This document shows positions 12,801-25,659 of a stretch of 64,000 nt of DNA, piece by piece; within the stretch, counting starts at the first letter, position 1; each line of letters opens with the position of its first letter. The stretch lies in contig NC_083383.1 in NCBI RefSeq assembly GCF_031755915.1, forward strand, positions 872,001-936,000. The letters run 5' to 3'. Under the pieces are notes generated by a model, which saw only the letters and a program-made list of their open reading frames with translations, searched no databases and was not told the DNA's origin. This stretch comes from Ziziphus jujuba. Lineage: Eukaryota; Streptophyta; Magnoliopsida; Rosales; Rhamnaceae. Both the position numbers and the translations under genes were made by a program.

Positions 12801-13546
12801 TGCAATGGGATGAAGTAAGTGGATTTTTCTGTCTAATATTTAGTTACAATTTACAATCAGAAAAATAAGCCTATTTTGTGTGGCTCTGCATTGCTTTAGG
12901 TGCAAGCAGCAGTTCAGCAAGTCCAGAATATTGTCAACCGTTGCCTAACAATACATGATAAACTGGAAGCATCATTGTCGGACCTCTCTAGAACAGGGGA
13001 TATACAAGGCTGTAAGGCAGCTCGAAAAGCCGCTGATGGCTCATTGAAAGAGCTGATAAAGGAGCTGAAGCCCCTGTTGTCATTCTTGCAATCATCACAG
13101 CAGGCTGCTCAAATATTGCCCAAGGTTTTGTTACTTTTTAATTTGTTTTGGGGGATATCTATAATAAGTGGAATTTCTGTGCAATATTTCAGTTCTGAAT
13201 CTTCTAATTATGATAAATGTTTGGTTTAGCGTTTGTGTGTTTTTTAGAATGTAGCATTTTATTACCTTCTGGGATACTTTTAATACGTATATTGATGTTG
13301 CATTGTTGCTATAAATGTTTATTTGACATTCAATTATATGCTTAATTTATATAGGTGGAGGAGCTGGTGGCAAAGGAGAAAGATTTGCAAGAAAGATTAA
13401 TGGCCAAACACGGTGCAGTGGTTGACTGCTATGAGAAGAAGTACGGGGGAAGGGAAATTGAGAATAGGGTTGCTCAACAGCAGCAAAAGATTACTGCACT
13501 GAGGCACGAGGTTGACGACCTTCTTGAGATTATTGATGAAATTTGA
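9870..13546 (+). CDS. OST1A: OST1/ribophorin I subunit of oligosaccharyltransferase (10 exons)
   Basis: Exons are 9870-9962, 10259-10303, 10499-11133, 11243-11390, 11470-11646, 11998-12066, 12219-12308, 12656-12814, 12900-13124 and 13355-13546, giving 610 residues (Arabidopsis OST1A about 614). The product starts MGLRLDLFLFTIGILWGAVVS, a signal peptide, followed by the lumenal ribophorin I domain (ENEGSDLVSEVLLAF, TFYSVSLPKGL, EVSHWGNVQVTEHYDL, LPPRAHSVYYRDEIGN, YPMFGGWKTAFTIGYGLP). A membrane helix (MLISGFFFFFVACILYT) sits in exon 8, and a C-terminal cytosolic coiled coil ends LRHEVDDLLEIIDEI. In the ER, this subunit of the complex that transfers the preassembled glycan to Asn-X-Ser/Thr holds substrate proteins near the catalytic STT3. 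All splice sites are GT-AG and in frame. Confidence 0.96.
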
Positions 13547-14091
13547 GACTTAGCTAGTAGAATGTCAACAACCTATGAAATTTTTTCCATGTCGTTTTTG
13601 GTTAGCAAAAACTATCCAGCTACAGCAAATAGAGTTTAATGACCCAAACACAAATGGGTATGTACTAGTAAGAAAAGTTTTGATGGTCATAATGATATTA
13701 TTTTCCTCGGAGCACTTTCAAATTGAATTTGCTGCATCCCCACTCGTATCATGCGATCTCTTGTTCAGGTCATTATGCAGAGTTTCTCTCTGCTATGTTC
13801 TGAGTAGCTGTTTGATTACTAGTCACTGGTCGCTTCAATGGCATATGATTATTTGGATGTGATTGTCTATAACCCTTCTTGATGGGCAATTGCGCGGATT
13901 GAGATTTAATTAGTTATTCGAATTGGACGCAAAAATTGCATGTACAAAGAATCGATAGTACATTTATGTTTTCAGTGTAAAAGAATCATTCCACTCGATT
14001 GTCGGTTTCTTTCGAACTAGTAGGTTGCTGTTCAACTGCAAAGTTTAAACCAAAACTTGACGAGTTCTGATAACCGAAATCAGGCCTGGTT
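13547..14091. other. Convergent 3' region between OST1 and FKBP18
   Basis: About 545 bp holding the two facing 3' UTRs. No extra gene is seen. Confidence 0.6.
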
Positions 14092-15482
14092 TCATTCAGG
14101 CGGGATCACTTGTAAAAGCTCCAGATTTAGTTCAAAAGTAGACCCAGGCTGCAAAACATGGAGCAAGTTATAAGTGCACATATGATAAATACGCGTTCTA
14201 AAGCCCATTAAAAGATGGAACAAATTTTGCAATCAAGATTTAGAAGTGCTTACAGGAATCTCGCTCATGCCCTTTTGGCCATACCCTGCCTCAGGAGGAA
14301 CAATCACGGTACGCTGCAAAACAGTTTATCACATTAATGGTAAATAAGGCTGATATGAAGAAGGAATTGTAAGGAGGAGAATTTGAGAAAGCGAACCTTT
14401 CCCCCAAGTTTCATGCCTTGAACAGCAGAGTACATAGCAGGTGGGGGTTTGGGTGCAGCCTGTGCAGAAAACAGACCATTTGGGTTGTCAACAAAATCAC
14501 GCTTGCGTTCTTTTCCAGGAGGTGCTCCAACTTTGAACTCGTATGGCTATTCCAACAAATGAATGTCAGCATGAGAATAGAATCCAATGTAACTCCATTC
14601 ATTTTTATGACATTGCTCATGATCATCATGGTAAGTAGAGACGATATGAGATTGAGAACCTGAGCTATAACACGATTTCCAGCCAACAGTTTTGATTCTC
14701 TACTTGACACAGCCGTTATCCCACGGTATATGCAGTCAAAGTGCACCTGTGCAACTTATCCACACAAATATAACTTTTTTTTTCTTGATATAAGCGATAT
14801 ATTAAACATTGTCAAATCAATTTGGTAATTAGTATCTTAAAACGTAAGCAAACAAGCTTGTACCTAACACAAAAAGGAAAAAAAGTATCAAGCAATACTT
14901 GTATTATTGATGTTTAGGATAAACCTGAACTGTTGATCCCTTTTCTGCTACTGGACCATTTCCTTCGACCAAATCATAGTATTTCAGCCCATCAGCTGCT
15001 CTTAACAAACAAAAAAACGGAGCAAAATACATCATTTCAAATGCTAGGAACGGAAATCAAATGCCTTCAAAGCAGCTATTTTGCTAGACTGTTTACAAGA
15101 TTCCACAAAATTAAATCTAAATTTTTGGAGTGTTTGAAGCTAATCTCTTACTGTATAGAACAGTACAAACAGATTCATCTAAAAGTTTCAATTATACGCC
15201 ACTTTACAGTGATTTACGAGAACCCAGAAGGATAAGAAAAGACTGACAGCTAGTAAGATAGTCTTCAAGAGGGATAGTCTTCCTGTTGCGCCTCTCTCTG
15301 GCATCGGACGCTGGAGACAAAGATAAGAGGCCCAATGGCATACAAGTTGCTATGAGAATTGCACTCCTTCTGGAAATGGGTGTGGAAATAACGACTTTCT
15401 GAGCCCTTGTCTGCTCTTGGTGTTCGACGGGTTTTAAACAGACTTGTAAAACACGGTGACGACCAACCGTAGCCATGGCCAT
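14092..15482 (-). CDS. FKBP18: FKBP18, thylakoid-lumen FKBP-type immunophilin (6 exons)
   Basis: Minus-strand exons are 15482-15248, 14995-14925, 14746-14660, 14546-14397, 14313-14254 and 14148-14092, giving 219 residues. The N-terminus is a bipartite transit peptide: a basic Ser/Thr-poor stroma-targeting part, then SRRSAIL with Arg38-Arg39 before a hydrophobic stretch and an ASDA cleavage-like site near residue 61. This points to Tat import into the lumen. The FKBP domain follows: GLKYYDLVEGNGP, VHFDCIYRGI, YEFKVGAPPGK, MKLGGKRTVIVPPEAGYG, PGSTFELNLELLQVIPPE. Of the FKBP12 catalytic set the barrel core and the VIVPP/GYG region are recognisable, but the 'SS' insert resembles plant lumenal FKBPs, many of which are weak prolyl isomerases. 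A second in-frame ATG at 15476 could also start translation. From memory FKBP18 is At1g20810, next to the OEP21 and MCD1 orthologues, which supports this paralogue over FKBP16s. Confidence 0.88.
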
Positions 15483-16027
15483 CAGGGAAATTGGAATAAT
15501 AAACAGAGAATCGAAGCCAAAACCATGGCATTTTTTTCATTTACAGCCCTTCATACCTCATCTATCCCTTCCGACGAAATTACAATTACATCCCCACATT
15601 TTGTCATCCTTATGCACGTGTAGATTGTTGGGTTGGGTTGACCCCATAATAAACATATACGAAATCCAAACCAAATCTTGAAAATGTATAACAACATATA
15701 TTGAATTCGAATACAATAATCTCCTCAGTTATATAATTTGATTTACAAACAAAAAAAAAAAAACAAAAAAACAAAAAAAATAGAGAGTGAAATATCATAC
15801 TCTTGGACTTGAGGTAATTGATTAATATTTGATGTGTGAGATGAGGCCTAATTCAATTCATGCATGTTAAAATTATGAATGGATTTACAAAATCCAAAAA
15901 AGAATGCTGCTGCTGCAATGGACTTTCTTATGACTGCCAAGGTTGTGGTGGGTGGAGCTTGGCCAAGTCTGAATTGACAGAGCACGTCAAGAGAAAAATT
16001 GATGTATTAGATGTGCAACATCGATCA
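15483..16027. other. Spacer between FKBP18 promoter and MLO 3' end
   Basis: About 545 bp: FKBP18 5' flank, an A-rich tract near 15750-15780 and the presumed 3' UTR of the downstream-lying MLO gene. No gene is seen. Confidence 0.5.
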
Positions 16028-19000
16028 TTAGACTCCACTGAGAAGGTCCCTTTCAGCATATGGGAAGGAACTGTTATTAGGAGAAGGTGGCTGTTGCTGT
16101 TGCTGTTTCCCTTGAAGATCCACACTGGCCATGATGTTTGCAGTGTGGTTGGGGCCTGATGATGAATTTGATTCCATGTCTGACAGTCCATCGCCCTGGC
16201 CATGGGTTACACTTCGAGGACCGCCAACTGGGGTATGCACCGGAGAGCTGTCTGTGGGGCTTCCACCCAATACCGCTGGAGGAGACCGTACCTTCTCATC
16301 AGCCTTCCTCTTTCCACCACCAGCAGCATTTTTACGCCAATTCTTTAGGGCCTTGGAAGTTTGATCATCAAAGATTGACCTCTTCATGGTTGATCCCATC
16401 TACATACACACACTCACACACAACAAATAATTGTTAACCGAGTCTAAGACCTGCTTGGTTGGTTTTCATTCTTGTTCTGAATCAACGATTTTAAGGGTCA
16501 GTTAGTGGTAAACAAACAGAAATAAATTACTAGTATTGGGAATACCTGTGTCACCAAAGCATACAGGGGAAGAGTAATGTAGCTGCACACGAATTGGATA
16601 ACCACCCTGCCCAACATATAATTTTCACAAGCCAAAGTATGACTAATAGATATAGGAATGCAACACCCCCATAAATCATATCACAATGTGCCAGAAAACG
16701 TACCCAAGAACAACTCTGAATATCACAAGACCAAAATCTTCATGAAAACAAGATCTCAACCCAAACTCATACTGCACCAGCACTTGAAGCATTTAGCATC
16801 CCACAAGTGGATCATAAATAAGCAAAATAACTATGAGACCAAGGGATAAAAGCAGAATAATGGTTTAATTATTACTTACCCATATCCAAAAGAAGTATGT
16901 TATCTCGAACGCATTCTGGACATGTAAGATGCAGAATCAGCTGCCCGAAAAATCTCAAGAAACCTCAATTTGAGGAAAAACAAGAACAAAAAATGGTATT
17001 TTTAAGGATTACTGGCCTAACTACTGCCTCGTTATATATGGCATTATACAGAACTAGACTAAGAAATTATGCTGAAAAAAAAAAAAAGAATCTTAATTGT
17101 ATCTCTACATGTCATAAACTTAAACCTGAAACAGGACGAAATGGATGAGATAGAGGGATAATTCGGGCCAACTAAACCAAAAATGTCTGTCTGAGACTTG
17201 TACTAGAGGTATCCCTTGCACCACAGCATGTCTTTCTTGGATTTCAAGTGCCATTCTTGTTATAATTGCTTGAAGCTTTGTTCCCACTGCTAAGATTACC
17301 TTCAAGCATTACAATTATTAGTCCTCCCCATTTCAACCATATTCCCTCAAGCTATACACCATCCCAAACTCTTTTTCTAGAAACAATATTTACTTACAAC
17401 GAGAGGGAGTAAGGACAGCCAAAACGTAGCCTCCCATCCTGAAAATAATAAAAATAAATCCAATCGGTAAATAATATATAAAAAACAATTTATAATCTTA
17501 GGTTTCAATTAATATATACAGACGTAAAACTGAATGACTAAAGAAGCTGAATCAGGCAGACTAACCATGAACGTTGAGAAGCAAAAACAACACCATTGCA
17601 GCCCATAATAGTGGACTGGAATCACCAAAATATTACGTCATGAAATGCTTAAGCTCAAGCAAAATAAGGAAACTTGCTTATTTCAAAAGGCCAAAATTTT
17701 TCTATGAAACAAAAGTTGTAACAGAGCAGCGTAATTACCTGATCCCCACAACTACCTTAAAGTCATCTTCTAATGACCGTTTGATATATTTTTGAAAGTC
17801 AAACCTACTTCCAGGGGCTAAATGAACCTGTAATTAAAAGCTTGTATCAGTCAAGTAAGCTATTAATTTGTTCTCGTTATTGTAAAAATGTTCAGATACA
17901 TTTAAGAAACTTAACAGTGACAAATCCATGTCGCATGGTCAAGTAGTCAGCTTTACGAACAGACCTAAAGAATTGTCGAAACAAACATACCTGCAAAGGT
18001 GAACATTCAAGAAAGACATTAATATAAACAAAAAAGGGCAACCAAAATATTCATACAATGATATAAAATTAGGTTCATGAATCAATATTGATATTCCCCA
18101 CAAGTCAAAAGAAAAAATAAAGAAACCATATGCCTCATATAATTCTAGAGTTTTAGCAAATATACTTTCATTGTGAAGGTAGTAATTAATTTTCTTACAA
18201 AATAAAAGGTGACTGGTGTTTTAGTCCAGATTCTTGTATGATCCTTTACAAAAGATGTTTCATGGGTAAGCCTGAATCTTGATGGATCTGTATAAGAATA
18301 ACAAAAACACCCCACTTGAGCACAGAATTACTTGGACAAAACTAACAAACCAACTAGTAATAGTAAGAAGAGAAATACCATTCATGAATTCCTGGTGTTG
18401 AGTAGTTTCTCGTTCCCACTCTTTCCACCCACGGATCTGCATATAAGAGAAGAATTGAAACCTAACTATGAGTTCTAGATGAATAAGCTGATACAGTATA
18501 CAAATTATGGCAGACTACCCACCTTTAATCTCCCAAGAGCCATGGTTATGGCACTGTATATTACATGAAACACTGCCAAAAAGAATATGAAGATGTGCAA
18601 TTGATGTAACCCATTTACTGATATAAGCGGCACATGCCCCTATATCATAACACTTCCATTATCAGTATTACCAAACAGGTAAAGGAAAACACAATTTATA
18701 TTCATTTCTTAATGGTACACATGCACGGTACACTCACCGGCTTGCACTCAGCAGATTCGCCTCCAGCGGATAAAAATCTTCGCTGATACCATAAAAGCCT
18801 ACGATGATGTTCTTCTCCACCACTTTCAGACTCATGATCTCCTGTTTCCGACATAGCTTCACTTCTATTGGAGCAAGGCAACATTGTATCTCCATACTTT
18901 GACCGGATACAGATTTTAGCAATGTAAGTTTGCCCAAATGTCAATAGCAGAGAAATGAATCCTAGAACCATAAGTTCTGCATTCAACATAATATGGAATT

Positions 19001-19788
19001 AATTGCAGAAACAGTCATTTAGTAATTATAAAACCAAAATACTCAAGCTCTGATGGTGGTTTTACCCCCTTTCACTTTCTCAAGGGCTTCATATAAAGCT
19101 TTCTTTTTCCTTTTTTGAAACCACTGAAACCCAGAAACCACATATAGTAAGTTTAAACAAATCCTTGAAAATATGCATGATCGAATCTAATTCAGCTTTG
19201 ATTGTATAATAACCAAAAAAAAAAAAATGTACTACTTTGCCCAAGCTATATATATATATATATATATAACTAAAAAAGATGAGCAATCAAAAAACAGCAA
19301 ATCTTATGCGTTTAAGCACTTTCAGTAATGCCTAAATCTCCTCTGCCTCCATATATTTCTTATAAACATATTCAAGAATTCAAAAAAAATTCGTTTATCA
19401 ATGCGATGCCAAATTGGTCTATATCAAGAGAATTCTCTATCTAGAAAAGCAATACAAACCAAAACCCAACTAAACCAAGAAACAGATATTCAGATGAGAT
19501 AAAATTAATTAACCAATGTGTATTAACCATGTATCAAATAATATTAAGAAGAAAAAAAATGCAATGAATGATAAGTTAAAAATAATAATAAATGAAATGA
19601 AAAATGAAAAAGAGAAAAAGGAAAATTAATATGATGCTCACTTCTCCGAACATGTGAAGAACTTTCTCCAAAAGGATAGAAATAATAATGATAACAGCAC
19701 AGACAGCGGCCACAGCCCATGTAGGCGTTTGGTCAAGCTCTCTCGCCTTAGTATGTCCTCCTCCATGATCTCCTCCTCCACCTGCCAT
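16028..19788 (-). CDS. MLO1: MLO-like protein, clade II / MLO1 type (15 exons)
   Basis: I traced 15 in-frame exons from ATG 19788 to stop 16028, about 557 residues; the first are 19788-19642, 19123-19066, 18976-18738 and 18639-18523, the last 16399-16028. The ATG chosen gives [10 protein letters not shown] before [17 protein letters not shown]; upstream in-frame codons are only GTG/TTG. Family landmarks in order: TM1, [138 protein letters not shown], then the tail calmodulin-binding helix ([12 protein letters not shown]). MLOs are seven-TM plasma-membrane proteins with a Ca2+/calmodulin-binding tail. The tail ends [10 protein letters not shown] and lacks the D/E-F-S/T-F tetrapeptide; with the Gly-rich start this suggests clade II (MLO1/13/15), not the mildew-susceptibility clade. 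The tail also has a CAG/CAA-coded Gln run. Confidence 0.93.
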
Positions 19789-20334
19789 TCCCAACACCTT
19801 CTCACCTTATACGCCAACACCTTCTCACCACCACCCTTAATCCCACTTCTCATCTACCTCCTCCTATTCAACCACTCTCCAAAAAATCCCACATTCATCC
19901 TTGTTTATTTTATTGTTATTATTTTTTAATATGTTTTTTTATACAAGTTTCCTTCTGTTTAGAATTCAGAAATGAGAGGATTCAAGAACACCATGACATT
20001 CAGAAAAACATTTTTTTTTTTTTGTTTTCGCATTTCCTTTGTAACGGTACTGAACCGGGGATGTATAAAAAAAAATAGAGAAAATAACAAGTGGCGGTTG
20101 GAGTTGGAGATTGAACGTGTTAGTGGTTGTTTAATTACGTATTTGCCATTGGAGAATTTGTTAACCAGAGTGTTAGTAGGGATTCTTGGCTAAATAAAAA
20201 TTCAAAGGCACAAACACGGCCACGATTGGTCAGACATGGAGATAGCCCCTCTACTTGAGTTTGGGCTTTCATGAACTCAGTACCTTATTTGGGCTTGACA
20301 GAACTGGATCCATCCAAAAAAAAAAGACAAAAAT
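19789..20334. promoter_or_regulatory. Upstream region of the clade II MLO gene
   Basis: 545 bp between the MLO start and tRNA-Asp. It must contain the MLO promoter and 5' UTR, and shows a poly-T tract near 20010-20021. No specific element can be assigned. Confidence 0.4.
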
Positions 20335-20406
20335 CGCCGTTGCCGGGGATCGAACCCGGGTCGCCCGCGTGACAGGCGGGAATACTCACCACTATACTAC
20401 AACGAC
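20335..20406 (-). tRNA. tRNA-Asp (GTC)
   Basis: On the minus strand this is a 72-nt cloverleaf starting GTCGTTG and ending CAACGGC plus discriminator G. The anticodon stem CCCGC/GCGGG holds loop CTGTCAC, with GTC at 20373-20371. T-arm CCGGGTTCGATCCCCGG is intact. There is no intron. It is immediately followed (minus strand) by a T-rich terminator-like tract (20316-20325, A-run on the plus strand). Confidence 0.97.
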
Positions 20407-20914
20407 TTGTTGGTTTTGACACTTACTGGTTTAAATTAACTTATTCTCTTATCCGTATTTCAAAAGAAAATGTGAAAAACCACTTTTTTTTTAGACAATA
20501 AAAGAGAAAAGACTGCATGGCGTGGTTGCTGGGTACAGATGCTTGTCTGCCAGTTGACCAAGGGCTTCATCTGTAATACCAAGACTCTTGTATCACCAAA
20601 TTTATTTTCAAAAAGCACAGTTATTTTTCATTATTTCTCATCTTTAAAGAGAGCAGGGTGTTACCGTATTTTTCTCATGGCAGAGGAATGGAAAATCTCA
20701 TTAAAAGGAAACAAATGTGACGAATACAGTCTGCAAAAATTGGCAACTAGAATGAGGAAAACCCAATAAACTGTAAGAACAAAGTTGAAGAATCCAGGAT
20801 TACAAGTTAGTAACAGCAAAGCAACCTACACATGGCATGTAAGAAAAACCATTTTAAAAAAGCTTCATACTGCCCAACTCTACGTATGTTGAAAGAAGTC
20901 GGTTTTTCTCATTC
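20407..20914. other. Spacer and 3' UTR of the S-acyltransferase gene
   Basis: About 500 bp between tRNA-Asp and the stop codon of the DHHC gene. It carries no recognisable coding sequence and is likely that gene's 3' UTR in its right half. Confidence 0.5.
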
Positions 20915-23900
20915 TCAAGACAATCTGGAAGAAGGAAACCGATTTTGTTGATTATCGCTTGGAGTGAACACAGGAAGCTGGCCACCGCTCTGTGCTCTAC
21001 CCTGTTGATATGTAGAACCTCGATCCAGAACACTAGTCAGTGAATTGCCGCTATTTCTGGTCCCTCTAACAGGTTGTTCATTCACGACAGGTCCCCCGAA
21101 AAATATAGATTGACCTGTGTAGAGCAGTTCTGCTCCAGGAACCTGTGAAGAAGAGCCAACAGGCCTGGAAGATGAGGAGACGAAACGTCCAGCTTCTTGA
21201 TCCCAAAAGACAGAAGATCTCGTGTTTTCTGCAGTACTAAAGTTATTCTTTCTCGTGGGGATTTGCGATACATTTTCATTGCCTTTGGTTGGTTTTGCTG
21301 AAGACTGAGATTGATCGGTTGATGACTGATAAATGGGGTTGTAGTGATCTCTGTTTGAATTTCTCTGTTCTAGTGGTGAAGGGATGACGTTAGAAACGTG
21401 GGGACCGCTAAAGCTGCTAACACTATGATGAGAAGCTTCAATATCTTCCCGGCTAGCTCGACTTGGTGGATATGAGCTCCTAGAAGGAGACAACCTTGAT
21501 GGTCCTGCTTTAGCATTTTTGTTCTGGAACCCTTGATCAGTAGTACTAACTGGACTGCTTCTTCCACTTATACTGCTGGTGGATACATAATCAGCATCAT
21601 ATGCTTGATGTCTAGAAGCAACCGGGCGAAGCACGGATGACGATGCTCTTGCTTTATTGGCCGCCTTCATAGCCTCATTAGAATCCAATTTTGCAAGCTT
21701 CCATGCACTAATTCGAACTGGACGCTGGGATTTCTTTCCCTTATCAGGCTGCTGTACAGCATCTGGATCGACAGTGGATGGTAGACGTCCTGGCTCCAAG
21801 TGAGGAATAATTTCATCCTACATTTGCAGGATCCAAAAATGATCAAACAAGAAAAATACTTGCTATAAAGGAGAACTGTGCATCAATGAATGTGACAAGT
21901 TGCTCATGAATTTTCTATTAAAATCACTTAAAATTATAACTATTATTTAACCAGGTCTTTCTCTATTTTGTGTATAATCATAAATTTGTTAGCATTTCAA
22001 CATAGATGATTTCAATCTCTGGACAACTTGTTAGAAAACATGAGTTCTGTATGATAAAGATTACAACACTTATATTGAAAAAATACAGGTGAAGTACTCA
22101 GCAAAACGGGGGAGAGAAAATTTTAACACAATCAACTCTTAAAACTCATTAACATAACTTGGTATTTATGATATATTTAAAATATGCACCATTAGTTTAT
22201 TATTAAGAGAAAAAACTCCTAATTCTGTGGAAACATAGATAAAGGTGGCAATACCTGGTGGTCCACGAAGATTCGTGGAGGGGTACACCAAGCACCTTTA
22301 TATTGCAAACTCATCCCAAGAGAGCTTCTCCCACTTATGGCAGTCACGGCTGAACTAGTTGGTGAAGAAGGCAGACTTTGATGATCACCTCCATCTAAAG
22401 ATGGTCCAGGAGGTTCACTTTGTGTTCTCATGGCAACAACATACTCATATGTTGTGATACCCTGGATTACAGCAGCATAATTAGCATATGCATAATCAAA
22501 AAGCTGGAGACAGATAAAAGGGGATAAAAAGTGCAATGAAAACACCTTCCGTATCAAAATCATGTGGAAGAAAAACAATTCTCCCAAAGGCACAGTAGCC
22601 AAAAAGGAAATAGACGTACATAGGGCCTGCAAGCATCATAAACAATTTTTCTGTAAATAGAATATAGCACAATGGCAAATTTATCATTTCTCAATTTTAA
22701 TTGAAAATACTAAGTCCATTATCAATAGTGACCAATACCAACACACCAAAACCACAACAAGGTCATCACCGCTAATAACATAATTTCCACTCAATCCCAC
22801 CAATCTTCCAGAGCCCTATCATTCCACCAATGCCTCACTGTGTTTCCATTATGCCACTACTTCCACCAATATTATTGCTACCAGCAATATGGTTTACTAC
22901 CATGAAGATCAGTATCACCATCAGAACCATTGTTACAATGCTTATTGATCATCAAACAATCACACCATTACAAAAATGATTTCCTGATTTGTGTGAAACT
23001 TGAGTAATAGCAACAAATGGAACCTAACATGTTTTTATTTAAAAGAATAAGGGAAAAACAAAAATATAAGCAAACACAATCAAAGATAACAACCTACGTG
23101 AAGGCAAAATGGAAAAAAATGCATAGAACTTACCACCACAGTAGCAAAAGGGGCTCGAGAGAATCCAACTCCAAGTTTGTCAGCTATCTGACTATTCATA
23201 CCCTTTTTATCAACAAAGCACCGAACAAGGACAGCAATACCAACCCCAAATTCGACCATAAGCTGGACCAAATGGACAAGATAGGAGGGACTATACTGAG
23301 TAAAATTTGGAAGGATAAGATAGACTAAAAAGCATAATCCAAGGAACTAGAAGTTAAAAGCCTTACCCAAACAAGGCTTGTCGCCATGAGGCACACGAAT
23401 GTGATATAGTTTTTCCTACCAACACAATTATTCAACCACTGCATCAAAGATTCAGATATTTAGTCATGCACATAATCAACAAAGATATTTAGTCATGCAT
23501 ATAATCAACAAAGATATTGTGTACAACACATCATTGAGACAAGTTACTTATTATGTAAATAAAACATAACAACAAGCAGTAGCAGGATGGTTAACTAACT
23601 AATCAACTGGGAAGGCAGATAGCCAATTAAGAAAGTAACCTGAGTTACACTACACGCATTAATATTCAGAACTTACCCGACAGTGATGATCAAATCCATC
23701 AACACATTTGTCACAACTTCTACAGTGTTTACTGAATTTACGTACCTACAAAAGCACATAACCATATCAAGTGATCCTAAAATTAAATGTTCTCCTCAGT
23801 TTACCGGCAACATGCAACAATATGTTGCATTTTAAAATTAAATGAAAGTAAGCCTTTAAATATTTACATAAACAACATAGAAAGCACATTCTAAATAAAT

Positions 23901-25659
23901 AGTATGGATATGACATGTCCATGACAAAATATTAAGATAAAATGGTAGTGTCATAATTGGGAAACAATTGAACCATGTGTTTGTTTGTTTGTGCATGTTT
24001 TAGGACTACAAGGATCTCAATTGTCAAACAAAAGCAGACTGCTTGCACAAGGAATGTAATTCCCAATAAGGATCCTATACCTCAGCATTGCACAATGTAC
24101 AGAACAAAGCATCCTCTCCTGACTGTTGCTGCAGAATTTCATCTTTGCAGCAATCTTCTATTACAAGAAAACCACAAAAGAAAGCTCCAAGTTTTGAGCA
24201 CCAACTTGAAGTGTGCCTATAAGGTCTTCCTCCATTATTTAATTCCATTTTTCTGGGATCTTCAATACCTGTTATAATAACACACTGTAAGTGGCATTAT
24301 GAATTCGAAATAAATAAAGGCATGGGAAGGTGCTTACATGCTTAAATTATGATGCTCAATCCCAATAGATGGATAATGAGTCACATCCTCACTTTAATAA
24401 AGCACATGATGATGAACAACAACTTTTGCATGTGCTTCAGCCAAAAAATTTCAGATTGGCTGGGTAAATGAATAGGTGAATTCCTAGGTTAAAAGGTTTG
24501 ACATCATATAACAGCCCATATACATTTGTTTGAACTTTGTGCACAGCCTCTCTGGACATCGATCTAATATTCATTTTCACATGGAATGGTGTTCATCTTG
24601 ATACACTAATCAACCAGCGTCCAATTACATCACAAGGTTGAACTAAAATTGAGACAAGCAAGAATGTGACAATGACTTAAATTATAACGTATCTAAAGAG
24701 ATTTTAATACAATATAACCACAATCAAATTAACAGATTGCAGCTCAAACACTGACCAGGCACATCTGCGTCATTCTGTGATCTGTAGGTAGACATGTTGT
24801 CAGCTTCAAGCAGAATACCAGGATCAGCTGGATCAATGGCTGTGCATCGAACATAAAGGATGAAAACAGCAAGGGCCTGAATGTCAATTCAAGCCATAAG
24901 ACAATGAAAATAACCAAAGTGGTGGATTTTAGAGGAACCAAGAAAGCAGAAAGATAGGAAGGATAGAGCTTACAAAGAAAGAATAGACACCAATAGCTGC
25001 ATATTCATAAATATTCTTCCCAAGAAATGGAGCAAAGAAGGCATAATATGCAACAGATAGCAAGAAGAAAACTGTTATAGCCACAACCTGTGCAAAACAA
25101 AAGAGATGAGCATATCAATTGTTGAAAAAGGCAGGAAATACATTCACTAGTACCCTCAAAGCTGCAAAAATACAGGCCACCAATTGATGATGACAATGAT
25201 TTGAGTATAAAAAGCATGCTGATTCCATTGCCATTTGACTATGTAAAGCCCCAGAAACATTAACCGTGATGTTCTTTTCAGATGTAAAACAAACCTTAAG
25301 ATTTTACTTGGTTAATTTTCGACCAACTTATTTTGGTGATAAAGTATGGAGCGAAAAAAAGTTCAAGCAATACCTTCTTCTTTTTGCACAAAAAAGTTAT
25401 ACATGTATATATATATCCAATTGGTTCACAAAAGCTAAATAAAATACTACAATTTCAGTAAACAAAAGCCTCTTACTCTTGTTTCGATAGTAATTATTTA
25501 AACAGCCAAAATATGAGCAAAATGAGGAGATATTAATAATGCAATTAAGGTGCACAATTGAGAGATAAAAACCCTACTCAAAACCCCATTTGCACAAGTA
25601 TGTAAACAATATACCTGGAAAGTGTGAGCAGGGAGTTCCCATCCATGACGCCGAGCCAT
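20915..25659 (-). CDS. PAT22: DHHC protein S-acyltransferase, PAT21/PAT22 type (10 exons)
   Basis: Ten exons run from ATG 25659 (first exon 25659-25615) to the stop at 20915-20917, about 640 residues. [20 protein letters not shown] leads into TM1, then [36 protein letters not shown] (TM2 and the family's DPG motif). The zinc-binding Cys-rich domain follows ([35 protein letters not shown]) with the catalytic DHHC at the 3' end of its own small exon (about 23756-23688). After it come [13 protein letters not shown], two more TM segments and the post-[14 protein letters not shown] motif (TTxE). The long last exon (about 300 codons) encodes a Ser-rich, low-complexity cytosolic tail. These enzymes palmitoylate cytosolic cysteines of membrane proteins in the endomembrane system. 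The Ser-rich tail places it with PAT19-22; PAT22 is my best guess from memory of the tail, and which of PAT21/22 is uncertain. Confidence 0.88.

Noticed and set aside
16131..16437. Overlapping plus-strand frames opposite the clade II MLO tail
   Set aside because: Antisense of the last MLO exon; no domain and no splice logic of their own.
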